NCBI GenBank assembly: GCA_002067365.1
Contig: MVRK01000019.1
Location: 1-53,891 of the forward strand
DNA length: 53,891 nt
Direction: 5' to 3'
Source: Methanosaeta sp. PtaU1.Bin060
GTDB lineage: Archaea > Halobacteriota > Methanosarcinia > Methanotrichales > Methanotrichaceae
The notes below the pieces were generated by a model that was not told the DNA's origin, did not search any database, and saw only the letters and a program-made list of their open reading frames with translations. Shown here piece after piece: positions 47,175 through 53,891 of the stretch (position 1 is its first letter; each line of letters starts with the position of its first letter). Made by a program: the position numbers and the translations under genes.

Positions 47175-48335
47175 TCAGATTTCCGCCTCCAGCACCATCA
47201 ACACGAGCTTTAGAGATGTCACGGAGCTGACATTGAAGTAGAGGACGTCCTCAGAAGCAAGCGATATCGACAAGCCTGTGGTCTCGGACTTAGTGTTTGA
47301 CGATATCGACCAGGAGCCTATAGAACCGCCAGATGTGGGCGGGCTGCTGTAGGTGCCCTTCCAGACCTCGACTGTGATGCTTCCAGACGTCCCGTCGACC
47401 GAAAGCAGTCGCACCTTCTTAATGGTACAGGCAAATGGAACTTGGATGCCACCCTGCAGACCCGTGGAGATTACAGCTCCGCCACCCGAAAGGTTGAAGT
47501 TCAACTCATGTTTGTAGAACTTCTTGACTTGAGCTGCGGAAATCTGGTTCGAGCCGCCATAGTCCAGGTACTGGTCTGTATCCTGGGTGTGCTTCTTGCT
47601 GACGGCATCCTTGGCACTTGCTGCAGAGACCTGATTAGCACCGCCATAGTCCAGGTACTGGTCCTTGTTCAAGCCATCATAGGCAGCCTTGGCTTGGGTC
47701 GCAGAGACCTGATTAGCACCGCCATAGTCCAGGTACTGGTCCTTGTTCTGCTCATGCTTCTTGCTGACGGCGTCCTTGGCACCCTCTGCAGAGACCTGAT
47801 TAGCACCGCCATAGTCCAGGTACTGGTCTTTGTTTTGTGTATGGGCAGCAGGCACTTTCGCGCGGAGGTCTGCGACTCCTGCCACGCAATAGGTATGGTG
47901 ATTGTCGCTCTTGATACCAGTCTCGTCAATCCATAGAATGCAGATGAGAATGCATTTCAGGTTGGGTAAGGACGGTGGCTTTGGGTCCAAGTTCTCCAAA
48001 AAATCGGTCTCAACCGAGGGGATGTCTTCGTCACCAGCAATTCGTTTGAGTGTCGTATCAGTGCAGTCGAAGACAATCAGATCGTACCGATGCTTTCCCT
48101 CGGATGCGGCCGGGATCGATGTGATCTGCGCACCTTCGAAAGCATGTTCTGTTGCAGAACCGTCTCGGTAAACCCCAGACGCCACTCCTATAGCAGAACT
48201 CGACAGGCGGGAGGGGTCCATGCCACTTACAATACCATAATTTGCGAGCGCTGCATTGATCCTTTGGAATATCACCGCGTGCGCTCGCATGCGCTCATTA
48301 TTCGCGGCAGGAAATTGAGCATATTCTGTAGCCAT
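47175..48335 (-). CDS. Tail fibre protein with DQYLDYGGANQVSA repeats
   Basis: 386 residues. The N-terminal ~165 residues (MATEYAQFPAANNERMRAHA, HRYDLIVFDCTDTTLKRIAG) resemble fibre or baseplate-attachment heads. Residues ~175-275 carry four copies of DQYLDYGGANQVSA (last one SNQISA), spaced by SKKHxQN-type linkers, a triple-helix or beta-helical shaft pattern. The C-terminus is a beta domain (IPFACTIKKVRLLSVDG-like). Probably the fibre shaft; the following gene may be the tip. Confidence 0.78.
   Translation of the reverse strand: MATEYAQFPAANNERMRAHAVIFQRINAALANYGIVSGMDPSRLSSSAIGVASGVYRDGSATEHAFEGAQITSIPAASEGKHRYDLIVFDCTDTTLKRIAGDEDIPSVETDFLENLDPKPPSLPNLKCILICILWIDETGIKSDNHHTYCVAGVADLRAKVPAAHTQNKDQYLDYGGANQVSAEGAKDAVSKKHEQNKDQYLDYGGANQVSATQAKAAYDGLNKDQYLDYGGANQVSAASAKDAVSKKHTQDTDQYLDYGGSNQISAAQVKKFYKHELNFNLSGGGAVISTGLQGGIQVPFACTIKKVRLLSVDGTSGSITVEVWKGTYSSPPTSGGSIGSWSISSNTKSETTGLSISLASEDVLYFNVSSVTSLKLVLMVLEAEI
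47541..47840. repeat. Four in-frame repeats inside the fibre gene
   Basis: The core CCGCCATAGTCCAGGTACTGG (plus strand) occurs four times, starting near 47555, 47641, 47719 and 47806. Spacing is irregular (about 78-87 bases) and matches the protein repeats. These are coding repeats of a fibre shaft, prone to recombination and change of fibre length. Confidence 0.85.
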
Positions 48336-48488
48336 AACGTTGGCGCAGAGGACCTCTCTCTCCTATATGGGAGGGAATTGCGCCTTGTACACCTCCATTA
48401 ATTGGTCGGAGCGCACGCGGCGAGATGCTCTCGGCCTGAAATCCCGAGCATTCTCGCCACGCAGCTTTTGCACCTCAAAAGTATGTAT

Positions 48489-49295
48489 TTAGTTGGGCAA
48501 ATCGCTGTTTATAATAATGTAGCCATCTCGGGTACGCCAAGGAAACCCGTCCCCATTAAGGGACGGGTGTTTGGCCAGCCGCACGACTCGCCCATCAACA
48601 AGAGTATAGTTGTAGAGGCTATCGTTCACTGGCAGGATGTAGATGCCATCTGGCATATTCACGTCCTGGTCGAGCATGCCGCAGAACTCCAGCCAATCCT
48701 CAGGTGTGATAGGCTTCAGGCTGACGTTCAGGTGGGTATTCAGGATGTACTTACCTACTGCATCCAGCTCCTCGATCGTCGCTGGGCGGCCTGCTGTGCT
48801 GTTGTAGACTCTGCCCTGGATCGTGGCATTGCCGTCTCGAGTATCAAACTGGATCACAGAATCGAAGTTCTCGCTGCCTTCGACTGCCGTCAGGCTGATC
48901 TCGGAGGCAAATGATGCATCTCCAGAGATCTTCGTGGCTCGATAGTCTACCTTATGGCCTGCTCCTGTGCCCTTCACTGCATATTGAGTCTTCCATCCGC
49001 CCTGACCACTACTGACTATGAAGTTGCTGGCCATAGTCTCGGTTGAAAGGCCTCGTCCCCAGCTCCGGGAATATTCATAGATGATCGTGGCGTTATTGGC
49101 CATCGCCCTATCGGAGCTATGCTCGCTGTCATGGCGGTAGTCCATCGTGCCAGTGCCTATCAGAGACGAATCGATGTTATTACCTGAGCCTCCAATTGCT
49201 ACCATATACGCAATAGCCAGGAAGCAGATTATAGCCAGGAATCCAGATGCATAGGCATATTTTCGGATATCTTCAGGAGTTAGAAAGTCACTCAA
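48489..49295 (-). CDS. Membrane-anchored exported protein
   Basis: 268 residues, TTG 49295 after AAGGAGG. Residues ~13-35 (YASGFLAIICFLAIAYMVAI) form one membrane segment, with the rest outside (NIDSSLIGTGTMDYRHDSE...). The outside part is Ser/Asp/Asn-rich with several NxS/T sites (NATII, NVS, NYT), like archaeal surface proteins. It lies beside the holin-like genes. It may act at the host envelope during exit or superinfection exclusion. A hairpin sits inside the gene at 48545-48568. Confidence 0.65.
   Translation of the reverse strand: MSDFLTPEDIRKYAYASGFLAIICFLAIAYMVAIGGSGNNIDSSLIGTGTMDYRHDSEHSSDRAMANNATIIYEYSRSWGRGLSTETMASNFIVSSGQGGWKTQYAVKGTGAGHKVDYRATKISGDASFASEISLTAVEGSENFDSVIQFDTRDGNATIQGRVYNSTAGRPATIEELDAVGKYILNTHLNVSLKPITPEDWLEFCGMLDQDVNMPDGIYILPVNDSLYNYTLVDGRVVRLAKHPSLNGDGFPWRTRDGYIIINSDLPN
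48545..48568 (-). repeat. Perfect 9-bp hairpin inside a coding region
   Basis: ACCCGTCCC, six-base loop, GGGACGGGT. It codes for HPSLNGDGFP in the exported protein. It resembles the intergenic hairpins at 16911 and 18937 (ACCCGCTCCCT...GGGGGCGGG). It may be a scattered palindromic element that inserted in frame. Confidence 0.55.
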
Positions 49296-49322
49296 AAAAA
49301 TCTGCCTCCTTGGGCAGCGGGC

Positions 49323-49643
49323 CTATACGCCGTTGCTGTTGATGGCGTTCGTGCATGAATCGAGAGCCGCACGTGTCTTCTCCAGCTCGCCACGAGTAGC
49401 CATGAGATCCGCGCGAGTCTGTGTAAGCTCACTTTGCAGCGTTCTGTTCTCTATTAGCGTCTTCTCGAGCAATTCTCGGTGCTGTTCGAGATCGGTTTGG
49501 AGGGCTTTGTTTTCCTTTGTATTGGTAGAAAGGTCCTTTTGGAGCTCTTCGATCTGGGCCGCCGCCCTAAATAGAGCAAAAGTCAGCCACAAAAACGCTA
49601 GGCCTAGGATAAACCAGCCCACCGGGATTATTATGTCGGACAT
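49323..49643 (-). CDS. Membrane-anchored coiled-coil protein (spanin-like layout)
   Basis: 106 residues from ATG 49643, overlapping the holin-like stop (TAATG). Residues ~5-27 are one membrane segment (IPVGWFILGLAFLWLTFAL). Then comes a long coiled coil (IEELQKDLSTNTKENKALQ to TRGELEKTRAALDSC). The layout recalls phage spanins, but archaea lack the usual outer membrane target. It may help disrupt the envelope or anchor another protein. Confidence 0.7.
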   Translation of the reverse strand: MSDIIIPVGWFILGLAFLWLTFALFRAAAQIEELQKDLSTNTKENKALQTDLEQHRELLEKTLIENRTLQSELTQTRADLMATRGELEKTRAALDSCTNAINSNGV

Positions 49644-49864
49644 TAAGGCTCCTCCTTCTGATCTGATGTTTTTCTGAGGACAATTTTTTCGCCCCGACTC
49701 CATTTTCTGATGGCTGCGATCAGCGGGAATAGGACTATTCCCAGGGCCGCTATTTGCTCGGTCGTCGGTACCACAAACCCGCACATAGCTGCCAGCGAAG
49801 CGAGGGTTCCCAGGAATGCTATGAGCATCGTCTGAGACTCCCATGGATACTGTTCAGGGGCCAT
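49643..49864 (-). CDS. Holin-like protein
   Basis: 73 residues. Two membrane segments are predicted (residues ~11-33, TMLIAFLGTLASLAAMCGFVV; ~38-55, IAALGIVLFPLIAAI), with a charged tail (SRGEKIVLRKTSDQKEEP). Size and layout match class II holins. It is coupled to the coiled-coil membrane gene. It probably permeabilises the membrane at the end of infection; no endolysin was recognised nearby. Confidence 0.72.
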   Translation of the reverse strand: MAPEQYPWESQTMLIAFLGTLASLAAMCGFVVPTTEQIAALGIVLFPLIAAIRKWSRGEKIVLRKTSDQKEEP

Positions 49865-49866
49865 CG

Positions 49867-50175
49867 TTAAAATCTCCTACCAAGTTTCACGGGTGTTCTC
49901 CTAGAGGGCTTGATATAGGCGATCTCGGTCGCCTCATTGAATCGTCCAGTCTGTTTCTGGTAGGCCTTGATGCGATCCCACACCGGTGCAGGGTCAAAGC
50001 CATATTTTTTGATATAATCTGGAATGCTCAACAGATATCCTGCTCCAGATCTGAACATGACTTTGCCCGTCACGTATTCAATTCGGCCAGCTGGTATCGC
50101 GCCTTCCTCGGTCTTCAATTCGCAGAAATCGGCGAATTCATCATCTGTCATCCCTTTTGGATTGTAGTCTGCCAT
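49867..50175 (-). CDS. Small protein near the lysis genes
   Basis: 102 residues from ATG 50175 (AGGTGATTTGT upstream). GKVMFRSGAGYLLSIPDYIKKY and APVWDRIKAYQKQTGRFNEA vaguely recall a pseudomurein-binding repeat, and the end is basic (SRRTPVKLGRRF). It lies between the DGR genes and the holin, where an endolysin or regulator would fit. The similarity is weak and I would not rely on it. Confidence 0.62.
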   Translation of the reverse strand: MADYNPKGMTDDEFADFCELKTEEGAIPAGRIEYVTGKVMFRSGAGYLLSIPDYIKKYGFDPAPVWDRIKAYQKQTGRFNEATEIAYIKPSRRTPVKLGRRF

Positions 50176-50203
50176 ACAAATCACCTAAGAATTGTTAACA
50201 ATG

Positions 50204-50491
50204 TCACGAAAATGTATAATGCTTATTTATCTTTTTGATCACGGCCAAAAACGGCAAGTGAGATTCATATTTTCTGAGCTGATCCATGAGCACCATCGAG
50301 CCAGTAAAGGCAATATGTTGTACTCCGTCTAGCTTGAAGTGGATAGTCAGATACTGTGTATTCTTCTTCTGATGACTGTCTTTGATCTTGTATCCGGTTA
50401 CGAGGATTTCTTTATTTAGGATATCATCGAGCCGCAGCTTCTCGCCTTCGAACGCCTCCTCGTTGGCAAAGTCGCTGAAACGCTCAGGCAT
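50204..50491 (-). CDS. DGR-linked small protein, OB-fold-like
   Basis: 95 residues from ATG 50491, overlapping the reverse transcriptase stop by eight bases. RFSDFANEEAFEGEKLRLDD, ILNKEILVTGYKIKDSHQKK and IAFTGSMVLMDQLRKYESHL, then FLAVIKKINKHYTFS. I know this pattern (FTGSxVLxxQ...YTF) from small phage proteins of single-strand-binding/OB-like type; some sit next to reverse transcriptases. Direct overlap with the RT suggests an accessory role in retrohoming. The link is inferred from position. Confidence 0.75.
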   Translation of the reverse strand: MPERFSDFANEEAFEGEKLRLDDILNKEILVTGYKIKDSHQKKNTQYLTIHFKLDGVQHIAFTGSMVLMDQLRKYESHLPFLAVIKKINKHYTFS

Positions 50492-51482
50492 AGGCGAGCC
50501 CCAAAGACCTCTTGAAATTGTAGCTATTAGCCCAGAGAAGCCAGCCTTCGGTTGAGGCAATTGAAGACCTGTATTGATCCGCAGTTATCTCGCCTCTTGC
50601 CAACTGGCTGGGCAAGTCTCTCATTCGGCGTTTAATCCTCTTAGAGGTAGACTTTCGAACTAGAATATGATCCGGGAAATGCCTGTATCCTAGGAAGTCT
50701 ATGCCTTGCCTTACTGGGAAAAGGTCGTTCTTGCTCGGGCGGAGGCCAAGTCTGTCGGCCAAGAAGACCTCTATTACCTCTGCCATCCTGCGCAAGAACT
50801 TCTTGTCCTGGTTCAGCAGTATGAAATCATCGCAATAGCGGATATAGTGCTTGATTTTGTGCTTGTGCTTCAGGTATTGGTCCAGCTCGTTCAGGTAAAG
50901 ATTGCCTAGCCATTGCGAAGTGTAGTTACCGATCGGCACGTTCTTGCCGCCCGGAATACTGTAGATGATATCCTCCAAGAGCCAAAGCGTATCTGGGCAC
51001 TTGATCTTCCTCTGGACAATCTTGAAGAGTATATCATGGTCGATGGATGGGTAGAACTTGTGAATATCCATCTTCAGGCAGTAGGCCCCTGCCCCTGCAG
51101 CACGGATGAAGTCCATGGTTCTGCGGCTTCCTGCATGGATGCCTTTACCCTTCCTGCAAGAATACGAGTCGTGGATGAAGAGGCTATTCCAGATCGGCTC
51201 AAGTGCGTTCATCAAGGCATGCTGAACTATTCGATCTGGATTGAACGGCAGCTTATAGATGATCCTCTGCTTTGGTTCGTAGATCATCTTCTCAGTATAT
51301 GGCGATGTGGTGAAGGTCTTTTCAATCAGCGAATCTCGGATATTGAAAATGTTCTCATCCAGGTCATCATCAAATCTGCTGATAGTGTTCTGCCAGCTCT
51401 TTCCTTTTCTAGCCTTTCGGTATGCTAGATAGATATTATCCACATCGGTTATCTTCTCGAAAAGATTTCCATGTCGCTTCAT
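50484..51482 (-). CDS. Diversity-generating retroelement reverse transcriptase
   Basis: 332 residues; the N-terminus MKRHGNLFEKITD is typical of DGR enzymes. RT motifs in order: KLPFNPDRIVQHALMNALEP (~77-96), CLKMDIHKFYPSID with catalytic Asp139, PIGNYTSQWLGNLYLNELDQ (184-203; the (I/L)GxxxSQ of DGR enzymes), YIRYCDDF with catalytic Asp218-Asp219, and FLGYRHFP (thumb-side motif). It would copy template RNA with errors at adenines. A TR-VR pair lies just upstream, which confirms the type. Confidence 0.97.
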   Translation of the reverse strand: MKRHGNLFEKITDVDNIYLAYRKARKGKSWQNTISRFDDDLDENIFNIRDSLIEKTFTTSPYTEKMIYEPKQRIIYKLPFNPDRIVQHALMNALEPIWNSLFIHDSYSCRKGKGIHAGSRRTMDFIRAAGAGAYCLKMDIHKFYPSIDHDILFKIVQRKIKCPDTLWLLEDIIYSIPGGKNVPIGNYTSQWLGNLYLNELDQYLKHKHKIKHYIRYCDDFILLNQDKKFLRRMAEVIEVFLADRLGLRPSKNDLFPVRQGIDFLGYRHFPDHILVRKSTSKRIKRRMRDLPSQLARGEITADQYRSSIASTEGWLLWANSYNFKRSLGLAYA

Positions 51483-51606
51483 ATGGTTTTTGAAAAGAGC
51501 AACGTTCTCTTTCGGTACTGGCTGCTCTTTTCCTCCGTTGTGTATTTTGCCTTTTCTAAGACAAGGTTAGCGAGTTCAGCCAGGAGTTAGCGTTCCGCGA
51601 CTTTCC

Positions 51607-51725
51607 TGGATCTGTGACGAAACGACTGCTGATATTCGAATTCGTATTCCAGCGATAGTTATTCGCATTCTGAGACTGTGACCTGCAATTAGAGCTGTTA
51701 TTCCAATTGCTGCTGGTGAGTAGTT
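51607..51725 (-). repeat. DGR template repeat (TR)
   Basis: Non-coding copy aligned without gaps to the 3' end of the target gene (offset 176 bases). By hand count about 29 of about 36 adenines (minus strand) differ in the target. No other base differs except at the very edges (51610 and beyond 51725). TR has ten AAT/AAC codon-equivalents where the target carries Ser, Asp, Cys, Tyr or Ala, the standard DGR design for maximum diversity. It lies between target and RT; 51483-51606 holds no gene. Confidence 0.97.
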
Positions 51726-51776
51726 AGACTCGCTCAACCTATTATCGGCATGCGACTTCCGCACTCCGAGTAACAA

Positions 51777-53150
51777 TTATTGTGGCTCCGCGACGAAACG
51801 ACCGCCGATATCCGAATACGCAGCCCAGCGAGAGTAAGCCGCATACCGAGACCGCGACCCGCAATCAGAGCCGCAATCCCAAGAGCCGCCGGCGAGCAGT
51901 TTTACGTTGCCATAAGTTCCTTGCGTGTAGATGGACCCGACTCCAGTTGGCAGATCTTTGTACGTCCACGCTGGCGCAACATCGCCCGACGGATTGCCAG
52001 TCGTGACGGTTTGTGGATCACCGCTGACCGTGACCTGGTGAGTATGATTGGTAGCACCATCAAACCTGTAGCTCTGTTCATCGAGCCATTGCCACATGTC
52101 GCCGCACATGCCGATGACGCCGTAATGCGATATCATTGACCGGCCGGCAGTATCCACTGGGAACGTGACGATGCCAGGATCTGCACTACCAGCGATGTTT
52201 GTTTCCTCATTGCTACCAACGGCGAAAGCCTGGAACTCCCAGTCTTTAAGTAATCGCTTCCTCTGCAATCGTCCGTACTCGACGAACGTATTCCAGTCTA
52301 CAGTATCTTTTATCGTGGCTCCATGCACCGAGGTGCATGTTGTGCCAGTACCAGACGCCAAGTAGATATCGCACCATCGGTTTGGCACTCCATCCCACGG
52401 GGTAAGCGAGAGTTTTACCATGCCCTCACGCAGCACGCTACGAGGCATATCCTTCAGGTCCCAGATGGAGTTAAAGATGATGCTCCCCATTTCGAAGTCC
52501 TTGTATGGGTGATCTGATGGCAGGTTCATGCATGCATTTGCCATGCAGGTCCAGGTCACTTCATTGTCGACGACGGTCTGTCCTGGTGTAGTGGGCCAGG
52601 TGGGTTCAGTGGTTGCATGGGTCTTGTAAGTGCCACTTCTTGCGGTACATTTGTAGATGTACTTGTTCGCATGCGGTGAAGTCGGTTGTACCACATAGTT
52701 CAATGCAGTGACCGTGTTTGCAAGCCATGTAGGGGCGGTCACATATGGGAGTGTATCAAAACCAGCAATTTTTCTACTTGTGGTTGTGGTGTAGCCTGTC
52801 GGCGCTGATGAGTTTGCAGAAATTTTGAATGTTGGCCTGACACCGCTAGTAGGCCTGCACGCATATATGAAGAAGCTTTTCCCAGCGCGTGTTACTGGCA
52901 CAGTATAATCTGTGCCAGATGTAGTATCCCACGAGGCCGCGGTGTTTAAATCCAGTGATGTTTCGGTGGAAATTACGTAGCCGATACCGTTTATATCTAT
53001 CATCATCGGCGGGATTACAATTGTGCGCCGATTGGCGGCAGTGGTAAGGCCTGCGATCGATGGTGGTCTTGGCCTCTCGTATGTGTTAAGGCCAGCAACA
53101 GCAAGCTTTTGTACTATCTGTTTTGTCAAAAACTGCCCAGGGATCATCAT
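51777..53150 (-). CDS. DGR target protein with C-type-lectin/FGE-like variable domain
   Basis: 457 residues, ATG after GAGGAGG. The N-terminal ~220 residues are beta-rich and Thr/Pro-rich, perhaps for virion attachment. Residues ~225-457 resemble formylglycine-generating-enzyme/C-type-lectin folds (ISHYGVIGMCGDMWQWLDEQ, then GGSWDCGSDCG, ending DIGGRFVAEP). Variable residues lie between 420 and 454, about 22 of them altered relative to the template. Upstream neighbours are small virion proteins. It most likely binds host receptors; the exact virion location is unknown. Confidence 0.95.
   Translation of the reverse strand: MMIPGQFLTKQIVQKLAVAGLNTYERPRPPSIAGLTTAANRRTIVIPPMMIDINGIGYVISTETSLDLNTAASWDTTSGTDYTVPVTRAGKSFFIYACRPTSGVRPTFKISANSSAPTGYTTTTSRKIAGFDTLPYVTAPTWLANTVTALNYVVQPTSPHANKYIYKCTARSGTYKTHATTEPTWPTTPGQTVVDNEVTWTCMANACMNLPSDHPYKDFEMGSIIFNSIWDLKDMPRSVLREGMVKLSLTPWDGVPNRWCDIYLASGTGTTCTSVHGATIKDTVDWNTFVEYGRLQRKRLLKDWEFQAFAVGSNEETNIAGSADPGIVTFPVDTAGRSMISHYGVIGMCGDMWQWLDEQSYRFDGATNHTHQVTVSGDPQTVTTGNPSGDVAPAWTYKDLPTGVGSIYTQGTYGNVKLLAGGSWDCGSDCGSRSRYAAYSRWAAYSDIGGRFVAEPQ
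51783..51901 (-). repeat. DGR variable repeat (VR)
   Basis: The last ~38 codons of the target gene, aligned to TR at 51607-51725. The 3' part shared by both (TCGTTTCGTC, then GAxCCA) lies close to the stop and is the likely initiation-of-homing region. Immediately downstream on the minus strand, TGCG-GAAGT-CGCA (about 51749-51761) can form a short hairpin, weaker than those of well-studied DGRs. Confidence 0.95.
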
Positions 53151-53443
53151 TGCATTGCCTCCTCAAATCTCTCGATCATTGTAATGACATCATCAATTGA
53201 TTCAAACCCAAACTGCCGCCAGATTGAGTTAGTTGCAGGTTCCTCATGAGTATTATGAGGTCCATCGGGATTTTCAGGGTCAATGGGACCATCATCGATT
53301 ATGACTACCTGTGGCTCATCTCTAGCCGAGATCAGTGCCATCAACCCTTCTCGGAGAAGACTGGACTTGTTCAAGTGATCGATTCTTGATTCAGGCTCAA
53401 AACTTAGAGCCGTCTCAAAATCTGCTACCGTTGCAAACCCCAT
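53147..53443 (-). CDS. Small acidic protein upstream of the DGR target
   Basis: 98 residues from ATG 53443, which follows GAGGTGA (an earlier in-frame ATG overlaps that site). Acidic, with IDHLNKSSLLREGLMALISA (helix), VVIIDDGPIDPENPDGPHNT and EPATNSIWRQFGFESIDDVI. The stop overlaps the target gene ribosome site (four-base ATGA-type overlap). Possibly a chaperone or adaptor for the target protein. No family known. Confidence 0.68.
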   Translation of the reverse strand: MGFATVADFETALSFEPESRIDHLNKSSLLREGLMALISARDEPQVVIIDDGPIDPENPDGPHNTHEEPATNSIWRQFGFESIDDVITMIERFEEAMQ

Positions 53444-53448
53444 AAAGG

Positions 53449-53796
53449 TCACCTCACGTAATAGTAGCTGATTCCATCGCCGGAAACATCCGCATCTATG
53501 TAGATTTTAGAAAGGTTCACTGCGCCACATGGCAGGATGCCGCCCGGGGGAATCTTTACGCCCTTCGAGCTATTTACAGAGCTGCTGCCGAGATAGATAT
53601 TACCAGAGTTGTCGCAATTTGCAATGACCACGAGATTCCCTACTTTGATGTCCGAGCCAATTGCTACAGCAGTCCCGGCTGTTGCGACCGATTTTTGGCC
53701 AGATTCGGGGATATCATCCCAGGCCTGTTTGAACTTCAGACGACCATCGTCTATAGAGACAAAATGGTCAATTATAGAATTTGGATTTATACTCAT
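53449..53796 (-). CDS. Small virion protein, paralogue of the mosaic protein
   Basis: 115 residues from ATG 53796 (GGTGAG upstream). From FVSIDDGRLKFKQAWDDI to the end (IYIDADVSGDGISYYYVR) it parallels the C-terminal ~115 residues of the gene split across the window ends, with near-identical DNA. The N-terminal ~12 residues differ. Beta-rich, with the Gly/Ala/Val repeat TAGTAVAIGSD. Probably a virion surface or fibre-associated protein beside the DGR target. Confidence 0.78.
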   Translation of the reverse strand: MSINPNSIIDHFVSIDDGRLKFKQAWDDIPESGQKSVATAGTAVAIGSDIKVGNLVVIANCDNSGNIYLGSSSVNSSKGVKIPPGGILPCGAVNLSKIYIDADVSGDGISYYYVR

Positions 53797-53803
53797 AATT
53801 AAC

Positions 53804-53891
53804 TCACCACAGATAGTAGTAGCTGATTCCATCGCCGGAAACATCCGCATCTATGTAGATTTTAGAAAGGTTCACCACGTAATATGACAGA
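53804..53891 (-). CDS. 3' end of the mosaic virion protein (continuation of 1-443)
   Basis: The last 88 bases of the gene that begins at 443, joined through the 75-base terminal overlap. It ends ISYYYLW-TGA at 53804-53806. The stop overlaps the GGTGAG ribosome site of the next gene. Confidence 0.8.
   Translation of the reverse strand, partial: LSYYVVNLSKIYIDADVSGDGISYYYLW
53817..53891. repeat. Terminal direct repeat, right copy
   Basis: Identical to bases 1-75. Either an assembly overlap of a circular or permuted genome, or a genuine short terminal repeat. Confidence 0.9.

Noticed and set aside
47541-47840. CRISPR-like array
   Set aside because: Repeats are in frame, encode a fibre repeat, have spacers of related sequence, and no cas genes are present.
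50820-51482. Group II intron or retron
   Set aside because: The RT has DGR-type motifs and a matching TR/VR pair; no intron maturase domain, intron boundaries or msr/msd RNA was seen.
51576-51776. 66-codon frame across the template repeat
   Set aside because: It coincides with the DGR template, is in a different frame from the target, and has no ribosome site; the region is better explained as template RNA.

Overview
The window reads as a complete or near-complete genome of a tailed virus of an archaeon. Its first 75 bases are repeated exactly as its last 75, and one gene is split across the two ends in a single open frame. The simplest reading is a circular or circularly permuted molecule of about 53.8 kb. 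It encodes a full contractile-tail (myovirus-type) virion: both terminase subunits, portal, HK97-fold capsid, sheath, tube, frameshifted tail chaperone, tape measure, hub, spike and baseplate. An archaeal host is inferred from TATA boxes 25-30 bases before start codons that lack any Shine-Dalgarno site (leaderless genes), from GGTGA/GGAGG ribosome sites with frequent TTG and GTG starts, and from families such as DUF4417 and DUF5131. A methanogen or ANME-like euryarchaeon is my guess, not something the sequence proves.

Layout. Late genes run leftward (minus strand) as one very long series. Head genes lie from 12434 down to 1 and continue across the ends into 53891-53147. A diversity-generating retroelement (DGR) follows at 53150-50204, then small membrane proteins (50175-49323), a membrane-anchored exported protein, tail fibres, baseplate and fibre-associated proteins (49295-40380), and sheath through baseplate J (40196-28988). 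The lysogeny or control block is on the plus strand (25554-27811): a DNA-binding coiled-coil protein, a tyrosine integrase and a winged-helix regulator. An early block of about 30 very small, overlapping minus-strand genes runs 25468-16955. It includes a PD-(D/E)XK nuclease, a glutaredoxin-like protein, winged-helix proteins and a ParB-DUF4417 protein. A second plus-strand block (14185-16885) carries a radical SAM protein and small acidic or zinc proteins. No DNA polymerase, helicase or primase was recognised, so replication probably relies on the host.

How it works together. The DGR reverse transcriptase would copy the 119-bp template repeat (51607-51725), with errors at adenines, into the 3' end of the upstream target gene (51777-53150). 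That varies about 22 residues of a C-type-lectin/formylglycine-generating-enzyme-like display protein, presumably to change host binding. Two portal-cluster proteins carry ADP-ribosyltransferase domains joined through the same short linker, and these are candidate effectors delivered with the DNA. Two large perfect inverted repeats (44-bp arms at 13993-14194, 32-bp arms at 22531-22726) are the main non-coding structures. The first places the same promoter in front of two divergent operons; the second has iteron-like motifs and could be an origin or operator.

Other unusual points are a mosaic protein assembled from two other genes of the same genome, a 14-residue repeat shared by two neighbouring tail proteins, and five structural genes with a good Shine-Dalgarno site but apparently a non-standard start codon. 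There are also a broken DUF5131 gene beside the integrase and repeated intercistronic hairpins, one with a tRNA T-arm-like loop.
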